From NCBI GenBank assembly GCA_014529385.2, contig CM043947.1, positions 133,825,391 through 133,889,390 on the forward strand: a DNA stretch of 64,000 bases, in the 5' to 3' direction. How positions within the stretch are numbered: the first letter of the stretch is position 1; the number at the start of each line of letters is the position of its first letter. The notes under the pieces are model-generated. The model saw only the letters and a program-made list of their open reading frames with translations, was not told the DNA's origin and searched no databases. Of the stretch, positions 57,904 to 64,000 are shown piece after piece. A program made the translations under genes and the position numbers. This DNA comes from Adiantum capillus-veneris (Eukaryota > Streptophyta > Polypodiopsida > Polypodiales > Pteridaceae).

Positions 57904-59565
57904 ATGGATTCCGCTAAGTCATCGGCAACTAAGAGAAAAAGACCAACCATCAAGGATGCTCTTGCAGAGGCAGAACCTTTTGATATTCCAACAGAAACCC
58001 TCAAGCCAACCAAGACTTGGGTGGAGGAAGCAGTACTAGAAAAAGAGGGAATAAAGATCTACCAGGGGACTTTCAGAGATCCTCAAGGGCAATCGGTCGA
58101 TGTACCTATGATCCCACGAGAATTAGTGGATTATAGCAGATCAGAGAACATAAGCAGATACCTGGAAAAGGCTGACTTACACAGGTTCTTCACCTCGAGA
58201 CCATCAGGTGTAGACACAAGAAGAGTGTATGAGTTGGCAACATCCATTCAGAAGGATGGGAAAGCCACGTTGACAGCCATGGATGGAGAAACAGTTGAAG
58301 TACAGATCACTCCACAGCTCATTGCAGATGCATTGAAGCTGCACAACAAAGGGAGTTCTGTCAGAGAAAGAAGGGAGGCCATAGAGGTCTATGGATCAAA
58401 GAAACAAAATACAACCTACGGAGATATGGCAGATCAACGAGCGGCAACCCTTTGCCGATTATACAACCAGTTTTTCCATGTGTGCAGTAAAAGACCGCAG
58501 AAGTATACTACACCACCCCATGCCATTGCGACTACCATCACATGGGCACTGAAGAGCAACGTGCCAAAAGAGGTGAATTATGCTCAATACATCCACGAGC
58601 AAGTAATCGCCATGCACAACCAGAAGCCAAAGTACATAGGAGGAGGAGAAATCCTAACAAGAATAGCTTATGAAGCTATTGGAGCTAGAGATCAAGGGCC
58701 ACGGATTCCCTCCCAGAATGAGTGGCTTAGAGAAGCCGATGAGGAGGAAGAACAGCAAGAAGTATCCAAGAGGGCGTCCACAAGAGCACGCCGAAAACTA
58801 GAAATAGTTTCAGAACCTGAAGAGGCCGTGGACGAGCCGCTCAAGAAGAAAGTGAAGAAGAAGGCCGATCCCAAGCAAACCAAAAGTCAAAAAGCCGCAA
58901 GAATGGAAAGGCTGGTGGAGCAGTTTAGAGCGGAAAGAGCTCTAAAGGGGGACTTTGAAGAAATGTGGGTGCCAGACCCCAGTAAAGTCGGAACCAGCTC
59001 AGCCAGGCCACATGTTGATCAATATGATCAATATATTAGAGCTTATGAGGAGTCGGAGGCCATACTGGAGCAGCAACCTGTCGAGCCTTATACTGAAGAG
59101 GAAGTACAGCTTTTAAAAGCTGAGCTGCAAAAGGACGACAAGGGGAAGAAGAAAGTAGATGAGTCTACTGAACCTCAAGAGAAAGACGGGCAAGCAAACA
59201 AAGGGAAAGCCAAGATGACTGAGGACAATCAGCCCTCTTTTACTGTTGTACCAAGCCCGAAGAAGATGGAAATTATTGTGGAGGAGACCACAATAGAAAT
59301 AGAAACAGAAGTTATGGAAAAGCCGGAGGCCGGGACCAAGGAAAAGGAGATAGATCCAGTTCAGCAAAAGAAAGATGATTATGAGGATCTGGTAGCGATC
59401 GGATACAGTGAAGAAGAGGCCCTGGAGGCAGTTTATGGGATATCCCTACGGAAACAAGATGATCGGAAAGGGACAAAGGAAAAGACAAGGGTACAATGGA
59501 GAGTAAAGAGAAAATGGACGAGCCGAAGCCATTGGAGGTGGTGGCAGAAAGAGCTGTCAAGTTGA
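57904..59565 (+). CDS. 3' ORF, N-terminal part
   Basis: 553 codons from ATG 57904. It starts with a basic patch (ATKRKRP). Residues ~55-260 form a conserved-looking alpha-helical domain: PRELVDYSRSENISRYLEKADLHRFF, a VEVQITPQLIADALKL segment, YGDMADQRAATLCRLYNQFF, and ATTITWALKSNVPKEVNYAQYIHEQVI. This layout resembles the 'putative plant transposon protein' domain found in extra ORFs of Athila-type elements; I infer this from pattern only. A KKKVKKK basic stretch (~315) could be a nuclear signal. Near ~505-520, LVAIGYSEEEALEAVYG looks like a UBA motif. From about 59466 the real continuation is in another frame, so the last ~30 residues here are not native. It occupies the env position; no signal peptide or membrane segment is seen. 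Confidence 0.7.
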   Translation: MDSAKSSATKRKRPTIKDALAEAEPFDIPTETLKPTKTWVEEAVLEKEGIKIYQGTFRDPQGQSVDVPMIPRELVDYSRSENISRYLEKADLHRFFTSRPSGVDTRRVYELATSIQKDGKATLTAMDGETVEVQITPQLIADALKLHNKGSSVRERREAIEVYGSKKQNTTYGDMADQRAATLCRLYNQFFHVCSKRPQKYTTPPHAIATTITWALKSNVPKEVNYAQYIHEQVIAMHNQKPKYIGGGEILTRIAYEAIGARDQGPRIPSQNEWLREADEEEEQQEVSKRASTRARRKLEIVSEPEEAVDEPLKKKVKKKADPKQTKSQKAARMERLVEQFRAERALKGDFEEMWVPDPSKVGTSSARPHVDQYDQYIRAYEESEAILEQQPVEPYTEEEVQLLKAELQKDDKGKKKVDESTEPQEKDGQANKGKAKMTEDNQPSFTVVPSPKKMEIIVEETTIEIETEVMEKPEAGTKEKEIDPVQQKKDDYEDLVAIGYSEEEALEAVYGISLRKQDDRKGTKEKTRVQWRVKRKWTSRSHWRWWQKELSS

Positions 59566-60345
59566 CAGATGAAGATGAAAAAGACATGCACATGGTGCAT
59601 GAACTGCTCAGCAAGATTAAAGAAAGATCCAGAGCAAAGAAGTAGCACTTGAGACAGCAAAACAAAAGGAAGCAGAGTTGCAGAAGAAGTTAGAGAATGC
59701 TATGACTGAATCTGAAAGTCATAAAGCATCACTCTACGACGCAGAAAACGAGAGAGACGGCTTGATACTCCAACTAGCCGAAGCTTCAAGAGAGGTAACA
59801 AGTTCACAGGAAGCAAAGGAGAGAATAGAAGATGAGCTGGAGGCAGCCAAGGATGAGCTCATTGAGCTAAGGAAAAGAGTCGAACTTCAAGAAAGGACAA
59901 TCATGAGACTCAGGACCACCCCTAGAGCTAGCAGAGCAGGAACAAAACAAGAGGGAGCCCTCGTACCAGCTCTGGAAGAGCAGGTCAGAAGTTTGCAAAG
60001 AGAGCTGAGGTTAGAGCAAGTGCAAAGATTGCACATGGCGGAGGGATCATTGGCTGCAGAGGAGAGGCTCACATCAGAAAACCAAACACTAAGGACAGAA
60101 AATGAGGCCCTCCGCAAACAGCTCCAAGACATCCAAGAGCAACAAAGAAGAGAAACAGAGACACCACAAGAAGAAGCAGGGGGAGCAGCCATAGAGCTAC
60201 CTGAAACTGGAGAGGCAACCACAATTGAAGATCCACCCCAGTTCAAGAAGTGGCCTCGACTTCAGGAATCTCTGAAGAAGAAGAACAAAGGCTCCAGGAC
60301 CAAATAGAAAGTCAACAGAGGAAAGTGCCAAGGCGGAAATGGAAT
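59463..60345 (+). pseudogene. 3' ORF, coiled-coil middle broken by frameshifts
   Basis: Reading passes through three frames, each step going back one base: 59466-59642 (KEKMDEPKPLEVVAERAVKL...), 59621-60307 (from about 59636; long heptad-like coiled coil with RDGLILQLAEASREV, EDELEAAKDELIELRKRVELQER) and 60262-60345 (EEEQRLQDQIESQQRK). Charged, helix-forming, Leu-spaced text continues across every join, so this was one coiled coil. It probably mediates multimerisation. Confidence 0.65.
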
Positions 60346-61157
60346 GGGAAAGGAGACTCCTCATCTCCATTAGACTTCAAGGTTTAGACACAAAAGTGCT
60401 CCATGAAGAGTGGATGCAACCCAGCCTGCCTTTCCCTCTGATGAAATTTGAAGTGATAAAGACGAAAAAGAGAATAGAGGAGGAGCAGTATGTCGCTCTT
60501 TACGAAGGCGACATCACAAAGGATGAACAATCAAAGAAGATTGTAGATTCTCAACCTAGATGGAGGAAAGGTTGGCTGAACAAATACCCAGCCTACCTCA
60601 TCTACTTGGTAGAGGCTCCAAAGGAGATTCGGGAGGATGCAACCTTCTGCCCGGTGCCAAGAGTCAGAAGCTGGAAAGCGCATGGCAGGATTGCAGAAAA
60701 GAAGCCAAATTGGCTTAATTACCCAAGGATGCCAGGACCAAAGGAAGGAGAGAGAATAGGTAAAGCCTACATGGTGAAAACCCTAACGGGCACCATCAAA
60801 CTCTTTACTGGCTCTCCTGACCTTTCGTGTCAGATGCTAAAGAAGATCTGCAGGACTCTCTTAGCATGCATTGAAGTGTTCGCGCCAGATAAAGCCACGA
60901 CCTCGAGTCTACTATCGACGGCCGACACAGTGACGGATATGATATATGATCTTTCATTGCAACCATCACCAAAGTTGTTACATCTCTTGTACCAAAGAAT
61001 TATGTTTTTGCCTAGCTTCCACATGCAAACATTCGAAGAAGCTTTCTACACCGGCTTTTTCACTCACGAAAGCAAAATATTCGGCCGAACCTTGACCATC
61101 GGCAACCTACGCTACGAATCACATTTGCAGATGCTCAAGACGACAGGACTCTATTGA
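60339..61157 (+). CDS. 3' ORF, C-terminal globular part
   Basis: About 272 codons that follow the coiled coil after one more frame step. The first ATG in frame (60339) need not be a start. Text is well-formed and not low in complexity: WMQPSLPFPLMKFEVIK, YPAYLIYLVEAPKEIREDATF, PRVRSWKAHGRIAEKKPNWLN, MLKKICRTLLACIEVFAPDK, LHLLYQRIMFLPSFHM. I recognise no family. It stops at 61157, 37 bp before the PPT. No membrane segment or signal peptide typical of envelope proteins. Confidence 0.65.
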   Translation: MEWERRLLISIRLQGLDTKVLHEEWMQPSLPFPLMKFEVIKTKKRIEEEQYVALYEGDITKDEQSKKIVDSQPRWRKGWLNKYPAYLIYLVEAPKEIREDATFCPVPRVRSWKAHGRIAEKKPNWLNYPRMPGPKEGERIGKAYMVKTLTGTIKLFTGSPDLSCQMLKKICRTLLACIEVFAPDKATTSSLLSTADTVTDMIYDLSLQPSPKLLHLLYQRIMFLPSFHMQTFEEAFYTGFFTHESKIFGRTLTIGNLRYESHLQMLKTTGLY

Positions 61158-61194
61158 CCAAGCCTAAAAGTCATGTCAGGGACGACATGAACGC

Positions 61195-61206
61195 GGAGGG
61201 GGGGAG
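61195..61206 (+). promoter_or_regulatory. 3' polypurine tract
   Basis: GGAGGGGGGGAG directly abuts the TGTTGA start of the 3' LTR. It is where plus-strand DNA synthesis starts. Its core occurs again, identical, at 55114-55125. Confidence 0.93.
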
Positions 61207-62142
61207 TGTTGAGCCAGCAGAGGATCACACCCGCATTTTTGCTCACACCCATCATTTTGTAACCATTGATTGTAATAAATGTCTTTCCGACATTAATTTT
61301 GATTTGAGCCATTCATTAAGTAACGGGACTCAATTGAGTTTCCAGCCTGTAATCCCGACTTAATTTCACCTGCTGATGTAAATAATTAGAGATGTTCTCA
61401 CCTCCAAGGCTGAGGTATATAAGCCAAAGTTTTGTAACCTAAGGGGAAAAATTATTAATCAAGGTGAGTTTTGAGCGCCGTGACTGTGTCTGAGAGAGAG
61501 AGAGAGAGAGAGAGAGTCTTATCTCCTTGCTACGCGAGCTACGGGGCTGCCATTGGAGAAGCGACACCGCCATTGCGTTAGCAACGGTGAGAGCTACGCA
61601 CAGATACCAAGAGTGCGCGCTATCGGCTTCTACGTGTGGTAAGTTCCTACGAGCTTCGGTGTGAGTTTTCTTCCAACTCGTGTGTCGGAATAGAGCGTGC
61701 AGCATATCTATAGAACCACAACGAGTAGAGCTACACATTAGTACCATCGGGGTCAAGTTTCGGTCACCTGTATTTTTCGGCCTGTCTTCATACGCGTTTA
61801 CCGCACGGAGTGGTTATAGGTTGATTTTGCAGTTCAAGTCTTTAGGGTGTTGTTCTTACCTAGTGTATAGACTTCCCCTTGAGTTTGAGATCGATTCGAT
61901 GATTCTAGATCCTGTTTCGTATAGCATTCGTTCGTAGTACGGATTTCAGTCACTTGCGTATTTTAGAACTTAGATTTGATTTCCTTAGTAGTGATTGTCA
62001 TTAGAAGGTCGAGTAGGTGATTTGACACCCACCTAGTTGTTTCCATGCGCCTGCGGGTCAAGCTTCGTCTTCGTCTGACAAATTCTGTTGTTGGTTGAGT
62101 TCTCGCTATTTAGCTTCCGCTAGCGGCGTAACCGCCTTAACA
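61207..62142 (+). repeat. 3' LTR (936 bp)
   Basis: Matches the 5' LTR over its full length with about 15 substitutions (by-eye count) and ten fewer bases in the (GA)n tract. It has the TATA box at 61416-61423 and ends TTAACA at 62142. It is followed by CTCTC, matching the five bases before the 5' LTR. Confidence 0.97.
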
Positions 62143-62929
62143 CTCTCTCTCTCTCATTGTTCCTCTCATCTTACTTAGGTGTGCGGATTCTCCACCTCTT
62201 GTATGAGGAGAGAGCATACTTGCATGCTTTTCTTACATTTTCATCCTCCTTGCTATGCTTATGGGTAGAAAGTTCACTCTCACTATATCTCTCTATCTCA
62301 TTATTTCTCTCACCTTGACCACCCCATAACACACGTGGGTGTGAGCCTTGACATTGTTTAAAGGGCATGTTTGGTTGTGTATACGTTTGTGTCCTAGCCA
62401 CTTACACGCTAGGTGAGTGCCCCTATTGTCATAGATAGCTTGCCTATCTTTCCCTCAGGTGATTGTGGACTCCAATCAAGGAGGTGTAGAGATCACCCCC
62501 ACCCGGCTGCGAATTTCCGCCATCATTTCATGGTGACCCCCATTTGCGCCCCCACAGAGGAGGGCTCTTGAGACCTTTAGTTTACAAGACTAATATGTTT
62601 ACCTTTGTTCATGGATGAGTGGATCTTTGAAGAGGAGGAGGGCCTTGTAGAAAGCTTCACAGAAGTCATCAAGACACTCTTGCCAGAGTGCTCTATCCTC
62701 GGGGGGTTCAACGTTCAGTTTCCCCTATATAACGTGCATTCGTGGGGTATTAAAAAAATACCTCTTTTAACATGTTTGAATGAATAAAATGACCCCTTAT
62801 TTCAAGAATTTTTTCCTAAATTGAATATAAAAACTCCTTATTTTAATGTATCTCTATTAAATTGCCTAAATTTTTTGTATTTCAAAACCCCTCCTTTCAA
62901 ACTCACGTTATACATTAACATGATTACAT
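62143..62929. other. 3' flank of the giant element, no gene seen
   Basis: Begins with the rest of the CT microsatellite. Then GGTGTGCGGATTCTCCACC (about 62177) repeats, with two changes, the text at 43019-43038 before the CT tract on the left side. The rest is anonymous. Confidence 0.5.
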
Positions 62930-64000
62930 AGTGCACCACCCAAGGCTCTATCATCAGTGTTGAAGCGGTGGTAAGATCCTCTTTCCCTACTCAAACTGTG
63001 TACATTTCTCATCATCCTCATAGACATAAAACCAAGACACGTGCTGCATCATGCTCACACTATTGCCAAAAACCACACATCCGAGATGAGTGCAACCCAA
63101 AGTGAAGGAGAAGCCATCATTTTCTCCCTTGACATCCACACGGGTATTGTTGCGTCAATAGGATTTTAAGTAGCACCGAGGTTCTCTACACCTATGCCCA
63201 CACCTTTGCCACCTTCTCCACCGACACCCACAACTAGCCTTTTCAACTTGAAGAAGCTTCTACGAGCACGTGGTCCCTTTCTCTCCCTTGCCCCAAAAGA
63301 TTCAAGGGTATTTTAGCATCGAAAATCACCATGTCTTCAAAACAAAAGGGTAAATCTTTCAAATTCTTTTCACACCTCACTCTCATCTCATGAGTAAAGA
63401 ACTAGAGACATGATCATAGATTCTACGTTGTCTATTGAGTGAAGTGCTGGAGGTTGTCATTGACAAAGTCTTTGACACAAGGTTTGCTTGAAGGAAAGAC
63501 AAGACCCTCCACCTCCAAGGAGTGTTACTTAGGGATCAAGGTTATGATGATGACTTTTCATCCTGCTATGTATCAATCCAATTGGGGTTAATTTACAAGT
63601 GGTAAGACTAGCCATCTATCTCATCACACTCGTGCTTTAGATGGAACTTTATCTTGCAGGAAAGTGAAGTTTCTCAAAGAGAAAGAGTTCAATCTTTTCC
63701 AAGAGATTGGTAGAGGGGAAATCCTAGAGCTAGAAGATGAAGAAGACCTTGTCATGTGGTTTTATAAATTTGATCTCGACTACCAAGAGCTCTACATTCA
63801 CGACTATAACCTTCCACCAAAAAGGAAGGAGCCTTTCCATACTATCATGTGATGGACCCAGTGCGTCAACCTTTCGCAAGAGATTAACCTCATACACCAC
63901 AAAGAATTCAATCAATCAGAGTAATCTTGGACCACAAGATGTTCTACCAATAGCTCATTACAACCATGTTTGGCAGAGAGCGAATGCAAGAGATAAAAAC
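62930..64000 (+). other. Faint retroelement-like fragments, unassigned
   Basis: Near 63046-63090 the translation CSHYCQKPHIRDEC resembles a zinc knuckle with wrong spacing (CX3CX3HX4C), and a frame at 63664-63852 (MKFLKEKEFNLFQEIGRGE..., LPPKRKEPFH) has no recognised domain. It may be the 5' part of a decayed gag running off the window. Confidence 0.3.

Larger units (their letters stand above)
43120..62142 (+). mobile_element. 19-kb composite Ty3/gypsy LTR retrotransposon
   Basis: A full-length element bounded by two near-identical LTRs with TGTTGA...TTAACA ends. Order: LTR (43120-44065), tRNA-Asp-type PBS (44068), leader with four palindromes, gag polyprotein with protease start (45490-49422), protease rest in +1 frame (to 49999), pol frame (49894-54654) with RT, RNase H, two HHCC modules, DD35E integrase and a second retropepsin-like domain, internal PPT copy (55114), non-coding array with five palindromes (55231-57903), 3' ORF (57904-61157, frame-broken), PPT (61195-61206), LTR (61207-62142). 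RT motifs and PBS point to the Athila/Tat (OTA) side of Ty3/gypsy, where long elements with extra ORFs are known. The second protease and duplicated HHCC are not part of any lineage description I know. In-frame stops in gag and frameshifts elsewhere suggest this copy needs helpers. Confidence 0.93.

Noticed and set aside
57904-61157. Envelope glycoprotein
   Set aside because: Position fits, but there is no signal peptide, membrane segment or cleavage-site pattern; it looks like a soluble, coiled-coil nuclear protein.

Overview
The window reads as repeat-rich nuclear DNA of a land plant. The evidence is several families of plant-type Ty3/gypsy LTR retrotransposons (one with a tRNA-iMet primer site and a chromodomain, one with a tRNA-Asp-type primer site), a hAT transposase with BED and DUF659-like parts, broken pentatricopeptide (PPR) motifs, and many long CT, GT and GA microsatellites. 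I see no intact host gene, rRNA or tRNA gene. Species cannot be named from the sequence.

Layout. 0-10 kb: a decayed minus-strand gypsy element (gag, protease and RT/RNase H pieces), cut in its gag zinc knuckle by a plus-strand 3.46-kb solo LTR with a perfect 5-bp target duplication; a PPR pseudogene lies between its protease and RT pieces. 10-22 kb: microsatellites, a dead hAT transposase (12.9-14.9 kb), a 160-bp tandem repeat (18.5-19.2 kb) and anonymous DNA. 22-27 kb: a 499-bp direct duplication, then a minus-strand gag-type element whose long downstream reading frame I do not recognise. 30-42.7 kb: a scrambled chromovirus family, with LTR and gag copies in opposite orientation and a decayed plus-strand protease-RT-RNase H-integrase-chromodomain series.

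43.1-62.1 kb: the main object, a 19,023-bp LTR retrotransposon. Its two LTRs (946 and 936 bp) differ by about 15 substitutions by eye, so it is young. It has a PBS, a long gag, a protease, one uninterrupted 1,586-codon pol frame and a PPT. Features unusual for a gypsy element are: a second retropepsin-like domain after the integrase; a tandem duplication of the HHCC zinc-binding module before the integrase core; an exact internal copy of the polypurine-tract core 6 kb upstream of the real one; nine copies of a 24-bp palindrome in two non-coding arrays (leader, and before the 3' ORF) on a ~142-bp periodicity; and a roughly 1,080-codon extra 3' ORF in the env position (broken by frameshifts) with a coiled coil and an unrecognised C-terminal domain. 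A candidate -1 slippery site joins the protease and pol frames, and candidate splice sites could deliver the 3' ORF. The simplest reading is a composite element of the Athila/Tat (OTA) side of Ty3/gypsy. In-frame stops and frameshifts show this copy is probably not autonomous now.

62.1-64 kb: anonymous DNA with faint retroelement-like fragments.
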